The position numbers and the translations under genes were made by a program. Below, in pieces: positions 1 through 10,015 of a stretch of 64,000 nucleotides of DNA. Each line of letters opens with the position of its first letter. Within the stretch, counting starts at the first letter, position 1. The notes under the pieces were generated by a model. It saw only the letters and a list, made by a program, of their open reading frames with translations, was not told the DNA's origin and ran no database searches. The DNA comes from Paramacrobiotus metropolitanus (Eukaryota > Tardigrada > Eutardigrada > Parachela > Macrobiotidae). The stretch is from NCBI RefSeq assembly GCF_019649055.1, contig NW_026570221.1, positions 2,914,001 to 2,978,000 on the forward strand. The letters are read 5' to 3'.

Positions 1-190
1 ACAAAGAAATGCACGCTTTACTAACACGTATCTTTCAGTTGCAACTTTAAGAATTTAAAATTTTGTCATCAGTTTGTCTGGGTTTTGTTTTTTTGGTTTT
101 GTTTTTGTTCTTTTTTGTTTGTTGAAGTAAGTATGAAATTTATTTAATAAATGAAAGTAAAACTGATAATAATTCATTTTTTTAAAGAAG

Positions 191-634
191 ATGAATCCCG
201 TTCTTGTCCCAATGGACAGCTTCGAAGAGCAAGCTGTTGAGCTGCTCATGATCCGCCGGATGCAAAATGCACAGATGGACCATGAGTATGAGCAGGCCCG
301 GCAGGATGCTGCCGACCGGCGGGACCATGGAGGAGGCGCTGCGCAAGGCGAACCCGACGGGAACGCGGATCCGTGGAACACCGCACCGACGGTCGCCGAC
401 AACGCTGGGGATGCTGTCGCTGCACAGGGAGACGCCGGAGGTGGGGCGTCGCAGCCGCTGGACGCGGTGGGGAAAATTTCGCTACCGATGCAAGTGGATG
501 GGACGACCATGCCTCTGGAAGCGGAGGTCATGCGTCCTCGGAGGATGAGGAAAGCGAGGATGAGGATGCGGGGGAGGAGGACGCCCAGGAAAAGAACCCC
601 GACGTGCCCAGGCCCGACGACCCTAACGGTTAAT
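191..634 (+). CDS. Putative first coding exon, unknown protein with Arg/Met-rich end
   Basis: An open frame of 148 codons starts at ATG 191 and runs exactly in phase 0 to a strong splice donor (AAT|GTGAGT, GT at 635-636). The first ~45 residues are charged and helical, the middle is Gly/Ala/Asp-rich, and the end is Arg/Met/Pro-rich. A second frame over 373-633 would instead give a very acidic Glu/Asp/Ser tail but meets TAA at 631-633 just before the donor, so the 191 frame fits splicing better. The protein family is not recognised. Small phase-0 exons downstream (2343-3350) may belong to the same gene; that link is inference. Confidence 0.4.
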
Positions 635-1494
635 GTGAGTACCGGAAATCTTTGGAGTTTGTTTTGCGTAATTTTTTAAACTCGAGTTACTCTGAAGGAA
701 ATCGCTCATGTGCGTTAGTAGCTATGTTTCTTAATACATCCGTATAATCCATATATTTTTATTGCAGATTATTACTAACGATGTATTGTGAATATTTTTG
801 CTGAATTTTATAATAAGAGGTGATTTATTTCTGCTGATTGTACCTTTTGTATGGTTGCTATTTTTGACAGCATTATTACGTTCTGCCGTGCATTTTGCCC
901 TTGGAATATATTTTTGATTTATCTGGAGTGTAAATTCTACACATAATTCTAGAAAGGAAAGAAACTCACGAGGCACGAGCAACGGAATATTTATCCCAGC
1001 ATATCGATACAAAAATTCAGCCCAGGAACGTGGCCTCCGTTCAGTGAACATTATCGGGTGCAATTTAAATAAGTAGTTATTTTTTTCGGTTTTTGTTGTT
1101 TGAGATTACTGTTTTTTTATGTTATTTGTTGTTTACAAATGTAAGAATGCGAATTAAAAATTCTGAAACAAAAATAGCGGGTAAACCGGTTGAGTAGCGT
1201 AACGAAGATAGCTTGAAAATTACCACCCCAGTACCTAACAAGTAAAAATATTTTTGTTCCATTAAACGTTACTACACGTCACACCACTTAAATAAGACTG
1301 CTACAGCGACTAGAGCATTGATCGAGTTTTTCCATTTTCCTTCCGTCAGCCACAGGTTGTTCAGTTATTGCTCTACATTTTCCACAGACAACAGGAGAAC
1401 TGTAATACTCTTGGCTAAATGGTGACAAATCAGTAGTAGCGACTCGCCAGCGATCGGAAGCCAGAATGATTGTCGCGCGTATCAGTGATGAATA
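635..1494. other. Probable intron / noncoding, no feature seen
   Basis: AT-rich sequence between the putative exon ending at 634 and the inverted-repeat element at 1495. Short open frames here have no supporting signal. Confidence 0.3.
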
Positions 1495-1882
1495 CTGTAG
1501 CCGCTAGATGAAGTGGCTCCACTGTTAGATCCGACCGCTGCCTGCCTCTGGCCGGGCATTGAGAACGAGCCTTCCCCCCACCGAGAGGCGCACACTTTGC
1601 TTTTCGATAAACTGTTGCCTGCCCCTGTCAGGGGCACCCCAAAAACCACAACAAACCAGGTTTATAAATTGAAAACTGTCAGTGCTCTGACATTATGCTC
1701 TTACAATAATTATTGTACTTTGCTAAAAAATAATAAAACTCAGTAAAACATGTAGAACGTCAGCATCAGAGTCAGAATTGTTTGAAACCAAAAACAATTC
1801 TGCACGGAGCAATGTGTGTATATTGGGCTTGCATTTTCCCGTATACCAGACTCTGTGGAGCCACTTCATCTAGCGGCTACAG
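1495..1882. mobile_element. MITE-like element with 28-bp perfect TIRs and TA target duplication
   Basis: Positions 1495-1522 (beginning CTGTAGCCGCTAGATG) are the exact reverse complement of 1855-1882. Both ends are flanked by TA (1493-1494 and 1883-1884), as expected for Tc1/mariner-type insertion. The 388-bp interior has no transposase frame, so it would be non-autonomous. Confidence 0.75.
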
Positions 1883-1900
1883 TAATTCAGCGATAATTAA

Positions 1901-1952
1901 CCGCAGGTTCACGGTGCACGATCAGTGTTGATCGTGCATCGTGAACCTGTGG
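1901..1952. repeat. Hairpin-forming inverted repeat
   Basis: Two arms of about 24 bases (core CAGGTTCAC...GCACGATCA and its complement) are separated by only a few bases, with two mismatches. It lies directly beside the right end of the preceding element. It may be a remnant of another foldback element or a cruciform site. Confidence 0.6.
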
Positions 1953-2342
1953 TCCGCGTTTTTCCTCTCGTCTCCTGTCCGCCTAATTGTGTGCAGAAGT
2001 TTTCTCTGTGATTCCTATTCCTGCATTGGGTAGAATGGTGCTGAGAACGCTGGAGCTTAAAGACTGCACAGCGGACGATCCGGAGTTCCGTCAGGTTCGT
2101 CGCTGTGATAAACGTTCGATTATCGCGTCGTGTACTGTACAGTAGAATGCAGTAAATGGTCGCCACTTTGGGAATAAAATTTTTCCCACATATCGCGCGA
2201 ATATTGGAATTTATCCCGATGGCTTTTATTAAATTTTTGAGCTTTTAATTATGGATGAACAAGAGGTGGTCACCAAGTTTTTTTAGTTTCGTGACTGGGA
2301 GTTTGATTTTTCTCCGTTCAAACTGATTTTGATTTTTTTCAG

Positions 2343-2676
2343 CTTCTGAGGATGGGCGAGCATGAGCTGGTAAATTATAGTTATTTTTCGCGGAGTGTTG
2401 GGATATTTTGATTAATATTTTGTTATTCTATCTGAATATTTGGAATTTTCTAGCGTCTGTTTGTGGAAGATCTGAAGCGGGTAATTACTAATTACTATTT
2501 TAGCTTTGTTTTTTCAAATAAACACATTTTTGCTGTGTGATCGTGGTTTTTGGTAAATCTACAAAGAAGTCTTCAGGATAAAATTTAACAGGAATTTTGT
2601 CGCTGGTACTTATTCGATATTAAATTAATGGTTGGTGATTATAATCATTTTGCAGATGGACAGCGATGGTTACACT
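2343..2676 (+). CDS. Putative chain of three micro-exons (27, 27, 21 nt)
   Basis: Three short blocks are each framed by an AG acceptor and GT donor: 2343-2369, 2454-2480 and 2656-2676. All lengths are multiples of three and all are open in the same phase, giving 9, 9 and 7 codons with polar, mostly charged residues. The intervening sequence is AT-rich and intron-like. No family can be recognised from such short pieces; transcript data would decide. Confidence 0.3.
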
Positions 2677-3102
2677 GTAATTTGAACACCCTATAATATC
2701 GGTTTAATTCCCTGATTTCGGTTCGGATTTCTTTCAGACTTCATTATTTGTGGTCTTATCTCTCATGGTCATTTTTATTGATTATCTGCGGTTTTAGGAA
2801 TTAAATTTGTCGGCAGCAGTGTTTTGATAATAATCACCGAAAATCAAAAGTGCATTATAATCACAAACGCTTCCCTTCGTTCTTAATAGTTTGTCTCTGT
2901 TGCGAAGTTAACGGTTTAGGCTAGTAGAAGCCATAGACCAAAATAATTTTAATATGTGATGCACGTTATTGTGCGGTATTTTTTCCATGGATAAAATTAC
3001 GTATTGTATTTTTTAAGAATTTAATTTGTAATTAATATTTTATTTTAAGTATGTCTGAGGTTTCGAGAACGCTTCGCCGGTTTGCTAGACGTGATTAGAG
3101 TA

Positions 3103-3205
3103 CTGTGTTGCCGAGTCAACTTGGCACCTTTTTGTACAGTGAGTCGTATCCGCTTAGCGTATAACTCACTGTACGAAATGGTGCCAAGTTGACTCGACAA
3201 CACAG
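3103..3205. mobile_element. Short foldback element with ~43-bp arms and TA target duplication
   Basis: The arms (outer end CTGTGTTG) are near-perfect reverse complements around a ~19-base spacer; TA flanks both sides (3101-3102, 3206-3207). At 103 bp it is almost all hairpin. It is a non-autonomous Tc1/mariner-type MITE candidate lying in a putative intron. Confidence 0.7.
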
Positions 3206-3268
3206 TATTGATTAGCCGATTATCGTAATGATTTTTCTTTGTTTGTTCTACAACAGAACCTGGAATAG

Positions 3269-3350
3269 CATGAAAAGGAGCTGGAGCGGACCAGTCGGGA
3301 AATTAAGCAGCTCATCAAGGAGTTCAGTGACGTGATCAACGCTAGCCAAC
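3269..3350 (+). CDS. Putative coiled-coil exon
   Basis: This block reads 27 codons plus one base, Glu/Lys/Leu/Ile-rich with heptad-like spacing, and ends at a consensus donor (GTGAGT at 3351). The acceptor is either ACAG at 3256, which would include an in-frame TAG at 3266-3268, or AATAG ending at 3268, which avoids it. It is the best-looking exon in the 2.3-3.4 kb stretch and may share a transcript with the micro-exons upstream. Confidence 0.35.
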
Positions 3351-4185
3351 GTGAGTAGTTGTTTATGCGTCTAACGGATTTATAATGCAAATATTTTGCT
3401 TTTATTCTGTTCTGCTTTGCTACTTGTACTCATGAGCTTCCCGCGTTGGCCCAACTCAGACTTTCAAACGCATTTTAAAACTAGACTCCTTTAATACTGG
3501 TCCGTCTTATGGCGTAACAACATCTTATTCATTCATTTGTCACTCGACGGCGAAACATTTTCCCAGCAATGTTTTTGCATTATTATTTATGTTTGTTTAC
3601 CGATGCTTATTGGTTCTTCTGCATACTTGCTTGCAATTTAAGATGTCTTTAGGGAATTTAACAAGAAAACCAGTTAAATTTTATTGTGAAGAGATACGCA
3701 CTACGCAGTAGCATTCTAGCGTGCGGTAATTCAGTCTGTTGTCCGACCGTATTTATTCAGCGATAAGCCTTTTAATGTTGTGGCTATCGTTAGAAAAGCG
3801 GTAGATGTCAAATGCGTGCAAAGATCCTGCTGTTAGAGATGCAGCTTATTTAGCACTCTGCATCCACCGGCATCTGTTAGCGTTTTTGCTAGGATGGTGC
3901 GTTCTTTACAAAGTCTTGAAACAGACGGAGCTCAAATGTAGTCACTTTTTGATTTTACCGTTTCTTGCTGAGCTGGTACTGGTTAGCATTTTTAAATTTT
4001 TTCGGGATACTGAACCGTATTGCTTCCGTACTTTTAAAGGCTTAGCCGAAAGTACTATATAGTAAATAACTTTAACTAAATTTTGCTGGATGTGCTCGTG
4101 CGCCATACATTCATATGCTGAGGCCATCCGTACCTGAACGCACAAAGATAAAATACAAATTATGATGTATAATTTATCTAAAATT
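3351..4185. other. Intergenic/intronic, nothing firmly supported
   Basis: One 85-codon frame at 3805-4062 (hydrophobic, no known domain) is present but has no homology-like motif or clear splice context. Confidence 0.25.
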
Positions 4186-4421
4186 TATAATTTATTTATT
4201 TATTTATTTATTTATTGATTGATTCATTCATTCATTCATTCATTCATTCATTCATTCATTCATTCATTCATTCATTCATTCATTCATTCATTCATTCATT
4301 CATTCATTCATTCATTCATTCATTCATTCATTCATTCATTCATTCATTCATTCATTCATTCATTCATTCATTCATTCATTCATTCATTCATTCATTCATT
4401 CATTCATTCATTCATTCATTC
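4186..4421. repeat. Compound microsatellite, (TTTA)n then (ATTC)n
   Basis: A short run of TTTA units leads into about 50 uninterrupted ATTC units up to 4421. The four-base period leaves several frames open and produces a meaningless Ile-His-Ser-Phe repeat frame. It should be highly polymorphic and hard to size by short reads. Confidence 0.97.
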
Positions 4422-4714
4422 GCTACGTATTGTTAGCATCCCGCGAGAGGCGGATCCAAGGAATATCTCCTCGGGTGAATAAATAAATATAAATTCATTA
4501 AAAATATAATAATAAAACAAATTTTCTCTATTGGTCTAGTAAATAATTATTAAATTATATACCCATATTAGGGTTGAAAAATCGAACACGATCCACACGA
4601 CCTGCTACGGGAATCGTGTGGATGGTTGATTCCGGGACAATTTAGTTAAACGATATCGAGAATAGGATTCGATTATTAATTTCTATAAATATAAAGTCCC
4701 ATTTACGCTCAACC

Positions 4715-6045
4715 ATGGATGCTCTCGCTTCGGTCTGCGATGCTACCGCACCGGTCCCCGTCGCTGCTGCCGTCCACCATGACGCCGCGGCCGTTCACCA
4801 CGCCGCCGCGGCCGTCCATCACGCTGCCGCAGCCGTCCACCACGCTGCCGCTCCAGTTCCCGACGCCGCAGCCGTCCAGCACGCTATCGCCGCCGCTGCC
4901 GTCCACCACGCCGCCGCTGCCGTTCATCATGCCGCCGCTGCTGCCCAGCAGGCCCCCGCTCCGGTCCTGGACGCCGATAATGCTGTCGAAGAGTTTCCGG
5001 CCGATGCTGCGATCGCGGCAAAGGTGGACGCGTACCTGCTGACCAAGTCGCCGGATGCGGCGATCCTGGAATTTGATGGGATCAAGATGCCGGCAATCCC
5101 GATTACCGAACTGCTGCTGCAGTTCACCAAAACCGGTAAGATTTTTATCTAATTGTTTCATTAATTTTAATTATTGATTCAACCTCACGGATTTCAAAAT
5201 AAATAAAAATGTATGAAATGTGTAAAAAAATAAAAAAATGATTTAAAATAAATTACTGCCGTTTACAGTTCGATTTCGGCCGAGAACTGCGGCCTCCGCT
5301 CGCTGGATACGTTGCCGTGCAAGGACCTGGAAACCTTGCACCTGGATGACAACGAGCTTACCGGCAACGCCCTCCTGGCGCTGCGCCCGTGTATCAAGTT
5401 GACGGAAATCCATCTGAAGGGGAACGCCTTTACCAGCGCGGAGCAATTCGCTCCTCTGCGCAAGTTGCCGCTGGAGTGGGTCGACGTCAGCTTTAATCCG
5501 GTAACCCACTGCTCCTCGCTGCAGGAGGCGATGGAGCTACTGTTCCCCCGGTCCCACACCGTAGTCGTCACCAGTATCCTGGACCTGATGGCAGACGAGA
5601 GCGCACTGGAGGAGAGCGACGACGAGGACGAAGAAGAAATGGATACCGACACCGGTATATTTTTTCTGTATTTTCTTTATTGTTTGTGTGATAGTAGTAT
5701 AAACGGTAAAGTTCTTGTAGAAGAAAGCGACTTCGAGGGGGAAAGCGAGAAGGATTCGGTGGAAATGGCGGCGGAAGAAGGTAAATTAAACCAAATAAAA
5801 ATAAAATAATAAAATCATTAGAAATTTAAAATCATTCAGTAATTGGAAGATAAATTTAAAAGTTAATTTCGGAATATTTCAAAACAAATCCAATAATAAA
5901 TTTTAAAATTGTTTCGAAAAATTCTACAACTGTAAAATAAATTCGACTGTTTGCAGATCCAGACTGGGAGCTGGGATCGGAAGCGGGATCCGACAGCGAG
6001 GTGAAGGCGTTTTCCGATTTGGATATGGATGATAGCTTTGAATAA
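4715..6045 (+). CDS. Leucine-rich-repeat protein with acidic tail, ANP32-like, spliced
   Basis: Exons are about 4715-5121/5135, 5269-5654, 5720-5780 and 5957-6045, followed by AATAAA at 6097. The N-terminal ~95 residues are low-complexity Ala/His/Val repeats. Exon 2 carries three or more leucine-rich repeats (LETLHLDDNELTG, LTEIHLKGNAF, LEWVDVSFNPV) and then a Glu/Asp-rich stretch that continues through the last exons. LRR plus acidic tail recalls the ANP32 family of nuclear phosphoproteins, but the Ala/His leader is unusual for it. The best donor after exon 1 (5136) leaves the wrong phase for exon 2 by one base; a weaker donor at 5122 would fit, so that junction is unresolved. Confidence 0.75.
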
Positions 6046-6096
6046 TTTGTTTTTTTCTTTGAAAGTGTCTGCGTTTATGTGGTTTGGTCCGACAAC

Positions 6097-6102
6097 AATA
6101 AA
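6097..6102 (+). terminator. Polyadenylation signal AATAAA
   Basis: AATAAA lies 52 bases after the stop codon of the leucine-rich-repeat gene. Confidence 0.6.
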
Positions 6103-6727
6103 GTGACACTCGTTCTGCGGTTTACTATTATTTTTCTCATTGTAGTTTCATACAAACAATCGTAACAAATAATATCATATCAGCTTTTCTTCTTTCAAAA
6201 ATTCAAAATGTTTAAATAAATTCTGGGATTCTTTCCCGGCGGCTCGTCCTGCGTCTGCATGATAGCGGTACCCTCGGTGTGCAATTCCACCTGCATAAAA
6301 AATCAGGAACCATTGATAAAATGAAAAACTGAATTAAATCGAAGAGAACTCACTTTTGATTAACTGAAAATGCACGGAAGCATCGACAGCATCACATTGC
6401 AACTAGTTATAAAGCTCACGTAAAATTGCAAGCAGTTCCGACTCGAAAGCAGCATACGTCTGCTGCGTGCTGCTCTCTACTGGCATTGGGGTTCGCGACT
6501 GCTGCGCAGTTTCCCACGGGAAACGGGGAGAGCGTCCGCATACATCCCCATTTTACTGTGTGGATGTCTGCAACGAACAATTTTTTTTTTGGAGGTTGCC
6601 ACGGCAACTCTTAACCAATCGGTACAGGTGTAACATTTTGCTACCTTAATAAAGTGTAACATTTATCAAAACAATTTTGTTAATTAGTCTTAACTTTTAC
6701 GAGTGATTAGTAGCAATATTTTTTAAA
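6103..6727. other. Intergenic; possible small minus-strand exon at 6195-6290
   Basis: On the minus strand, 6195-6290 is bounded by an AG acceptor, and a GTGAGT donor lies at 6353, giving a 63-bp intron; the reading frame is ambiguous. The rest should include the promoter of the gene starting at 6728 and the left boundary of the virus-like element. I found no terminal inverted repeat here. Confidence 0.2.
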
Positions 6728-6963
6728 ATGTCGGATAACGTTAATACTTTTGACTGGGAAGCCTGGTTGCGAAACGAAGCTGACGGTTCTCACTTTTTTC
6801 TGAACCACAGCGATCCTAATCTAGACTTCCTGTCCGAATATTTTCCCGATCCTAATGCGCCGACAGCTGGACCTGCTTACGCGGATCCCGACACGCCGAT
6901 CGAACCGGAGTATTGCCCACGCTTTGAGTCTTTGTCACCACCCGCTTCGGAACCGCCGGCCAT

Positions 6964-7057
6964 CCATGTCCACCTCCCAGAATTACCTGGCGTTAATGAC
7001 CTGCCTCCCGCCATGTCCACCTCCCAGAATTACCTGGCGTTAATGACCTGCCTCCCG
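6964..7057. repeat. 47-bp tandem duplication inside a coding region
   Basis: Bases 6964-7010 are repeated exactly as 7011-7057. Because 47 is not a multiple of three, the downstream frame is shifted. Removing one unit would return the reading to the long frame that continues past 7150. Confidence 0.9.
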
Positions 7058-7616
7058 ATTTCCTCCCACAACCGCTCACCGCCGATGAGCAAGCGGCACT
7101 GCTGGAGTTTCTCCAACCAGGACCTGTCTCGCGACCCATCGGTTTCGTCAACCTAGAGGTCGCCACCTTGGTCCGTGCCGGCACCCTGGCCGTCAAGCTA
7201 GTTTTGGAGAACCAGATACCGCAGTACGGCACGGTTGTTGCGCACCGTGGACGGAAGGGACCACGCTGCGACATGGCCATGAGCGAGCTGCGGCGCTCCT
7301 ACGGTTCTTGCTGTCGACGGAATGTGATGCCATGTATCGTCACAACACTTCGCCCAACATCAAGAAGTGTCAGCTCGTGGACCAGCAATACCGCCGGGAG
7401 TTTTCGCCATCCTTGCATGCCGCATGGGTGCGTCAGGAAGCGGACTGCAAACGCCTGCTACGTGTTTGCCGCGTAGGGGAGGTCAACATCAGCGTTTCGA
7501 CGACCAGGATCAGCATGGACGCTGTCCGAAAACTGCGAAAGATGGACTTGTATCCAGTGCTGTTGCAGCTCTTCCCGGGATATTCCCAAGGGACACGAGG
7601 TAAGGTCACCGTTTCG

Positions 7617-7800
7617 TTCAATGTTCAACAAGTTCAAAGCTCAATTGATTCAGTTCAATGTTCATAAAGTTCAATGTTCACTAAATTCAGTTCAATGTTC
7701 ATAAAGTTCAATGTTCACTAAATTCAGTTCAATGTTCATAAAGTTCAATGTTCATTAAATTCAGTTCAAAGTTCACTAAACCTTATAAATATAGTTCTAT
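7617..7800. repeat. Intronic tandem repeat, ~38-bp unit
   Basis: Units containing TTCAATGTTCA(C/T)TAAATTCAG and TTCAATGTTCATAAAG alternate about four to five times and fill most of the intron 7600-7881. Confidence 0.85.
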
Positions 7801-8227
7801 GTTCAGTGAATCTTAATTTTGGCATTAAAATTATTGTGCATACCGGATTACAAACTAAATTTTTGAAAAACTATTTTTCAGATTTGCCTGTCGAATTCTG
7901 GAACGATTATCGCTCGTACCTGGTCATGAAGTGCGCCCATCTGGCCAAAGTGAAGGATATCTATCCGTCGGAGGATAATATACGATGGCTGGTTTATAGT
8001 CAACTGGATGCCGCTAGCTTTGATAGTATTATAATTGAGTTATTACCAAACTATACTGACTGCTCTTTTGCTGCTTTTGCGAACAATGACGAAGTGCGCA
8101 AGTACTGTTGCGATCAAGCGTTTAAAATGTTGTAAGCATATTGGGTTTCCATTTTTCTACGTTGTGTATCGTGGTTATCGGTTTCCATTTTGTACTTGCC
8201 AAGATATAGTGGTGCATGAATAGTGTT

Positions 8228-8233
8228 AATAAA
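8228..8233 (+). terminator. Polyadenylation signal AATAAA
   Basis: It lies 93 bases after the stop of the preceding unknown gene and 58 bases before the first ATG of the polymerase region. Confidence 0.5.
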
Positions 8234-9677
8234 TATTAGTCGGGAACCCTTTTATGGTGCTTTACTAAACTAGTTGCTACAACGGACTATATGTTATCAG
8301 ATGTAGACATGACCGCTTTATTGGCCGATGGTGAATGGAATGATGACCCTGTAGAGTTAGATGCCGAAAAATTAAACGCTGCCGCTCTTCTAGCTGCTGA
8401 AGACGACTGGGTTTATGAAGATCCTGTGCCTCAATGGGTGGTAATACCAGCGTTGTAGACAATGTCGATATTCAGTGTATTGGTCGCAAGTATTCTCCAA
8501 AGTTTCGTGTCCACCTAAATACTTTTAACATTAAATTTTCGAATCTCGAAGATGTTGATGTTAGCGATGTCCCTGAGACTATCGTTCCTATTCTTGAGTA
8601 CATATTATTTGTTGTTTTGAACGGTGTTAAGGACACGGATCGCGTGCGTTTACGGATTGATTCTCGGCATTTTAATCGCGCTTTGTACACTTCGCTGACG
8701 CTTCGTTCGGAGCTCAGCGTTAAACGCGGGATGACGGATATACAGCGCGTGCTGAATAGCCACGAAGAGTTTGTTATTGATGACTCCTTCCAAATCACCG
8801 CTCAACATACGCAGCTACCCTCCGGTCGTTGTGTGAAAGATGTTCCTATCCTTTTGAGGCGCCGCCTCATGAAGATGCAGTCCGTGGTTATTGTTAATGG
8901 TGATGATGACCTTTGCATGGCCCGAGCACTGGTGATGGGAAAAGCTTTAGCCGACAAGAATTCCAAACGTTTTCGAAGCCTGCGGAGGGGTAAGCGAGAA
9001 ATCATCAAGCTAGCTAAGCTTTTGATTTTGCGAGCGGGTTTACCGGAGCGGTCATTCAGTCTAAGCGACATTCCAGCATCTGAGAAAGTTCTCAAAGGTT
9101 ACGGTATTATTGTTGTCAGCATTGATCATGCAAACGCTATGGTGCATAAAGGTCATAAGCATAAAAAGCATATCATTTTACTTCATCATGACGGTCATTT
9201 TGAACTTTTGAAATCGCTTACCGTATGAAAGGATACTGTAGTCGTGTCAAACACCGTTGTAAAGGAAAGTGTGCCCTGTGTTTGCGAGTTGATTGCCCTG
9301 AAGATACGGCTAATTTTATCACGTGTATGGACTGCAACCGACAGTTTCCTAGTCAGAACTGCTTTGATCACCACAAGCTCGGTAGTGGCAAAGGACGCCA
9401 TAAGAAACGGATAGCCCTGTGTGATACCGTAAAGGTGTGTGGCCAGTGCCGTTGTATATATTCGGACGCTCAGCGCAAACCGGACAATCAACATCGCTGT
9501 GGTGAAACCAAATGCAAAGTGTGTAGCATTTTTGATTTACCCTCCGAGCATCGTTGTTATATGCGTCCGAAGCCCTTTACATCTGATCGAAAAACCCGCT
9601 GCAGTTCTGCTCAGTTTCTCTTTTTTGATTTTGAGACGTACGTGTCAGCATCCGGTGAATTGGTGCCCAATTTAGCG

Positions 9678-9735
9678 GTGAGTTGCGACCGACCTAATTG
9701 TCGTTGCAGTGTTTCATGCTGTCTTTATCAAACAG
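9678..9735 (+). other. Intron in polymerase gene, after Exo I
   Basis: GTGAGT donor and AACAG acceptor, 58 bp, phase 0. Its removal keeps the exonuclease domain open across a region otherwise different from polymerase. Confidence 0.6.
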
Positions 9736-9875
9736 GTTGTCCAGGACAGTGATGGGGAGGAGTGGACGTTTCCTGATTCCTATACTCCTATCAGACACGA
9801 CGTTACCAATGACCTTTGCTAATTCCTCTTTCAGGAAGCCACAAGGGATTTTATGTCATCGCACATAATTTCAAA

Positions 9876-10015
9876 GTAAGTTAGCGTAGCATTGGTGACC
9901 TCTGTAACTGGTGACCTTTCTCTTCGGTGACCTTTTTAGTTAGCGACGACCTTTGCACTGGGTGACCTTTAGTCGGTGACCTTTATTTGGTGACCTTAAT
10001 CGGTGACTTTTACAG
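9876..10015 (+). other. Intron in polymerase gene at Exo II, with tandem repeats
   Basis: GTAAGT donor and TTTACAG acceptor, 140 bp. The exon edge before it ends in HNFK and the next begins GFDGYF, the normal order at Exo II. From 9897 to 10010 the intron is built of six or so GGTGACCTTT-type units. Confidence 0.75.

Larger units (their letters stand above)
6728..8135 (+). pseudogene. Unknown spliced gene at the left of the virus-like element
   Basis: ATG 6728 opens an acidic N-terminal region rich in Asp, Pro and aromatic residues, then a ~200-residue globular region without a known motif. A 283-bp intron (7600-7881, phase 1, donor GAG|GTAAGG, acceptor TTTTTCAG) joins it in frame to a last exon ending at 8135; AATAAA follows at 8228. 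The frame is broken twice: a 47-bp tandem duplication (6964-7010 = 7011-7057) shifts it, and a one-base shift occurs near 7300. The acidic leader could be an activation domain of an early regulator, but this is a guess. The similar decay to the neighbouring viral genes suggests it belongs to the element. Confidence 0.5.

Noticed and set aside
3805-4062. 85-codon hydrophobic frame
   Set aside because: Overlaps an equally long frame on the other strand, with no recognisable domain or context.
4215-4482. Open frames encoding Ile-His-Ser-Phe repeats
   Set aside because: They arise only because the ATTC tetranucleotide repeat leaves frames open; it is a microsatellite, not a gene.
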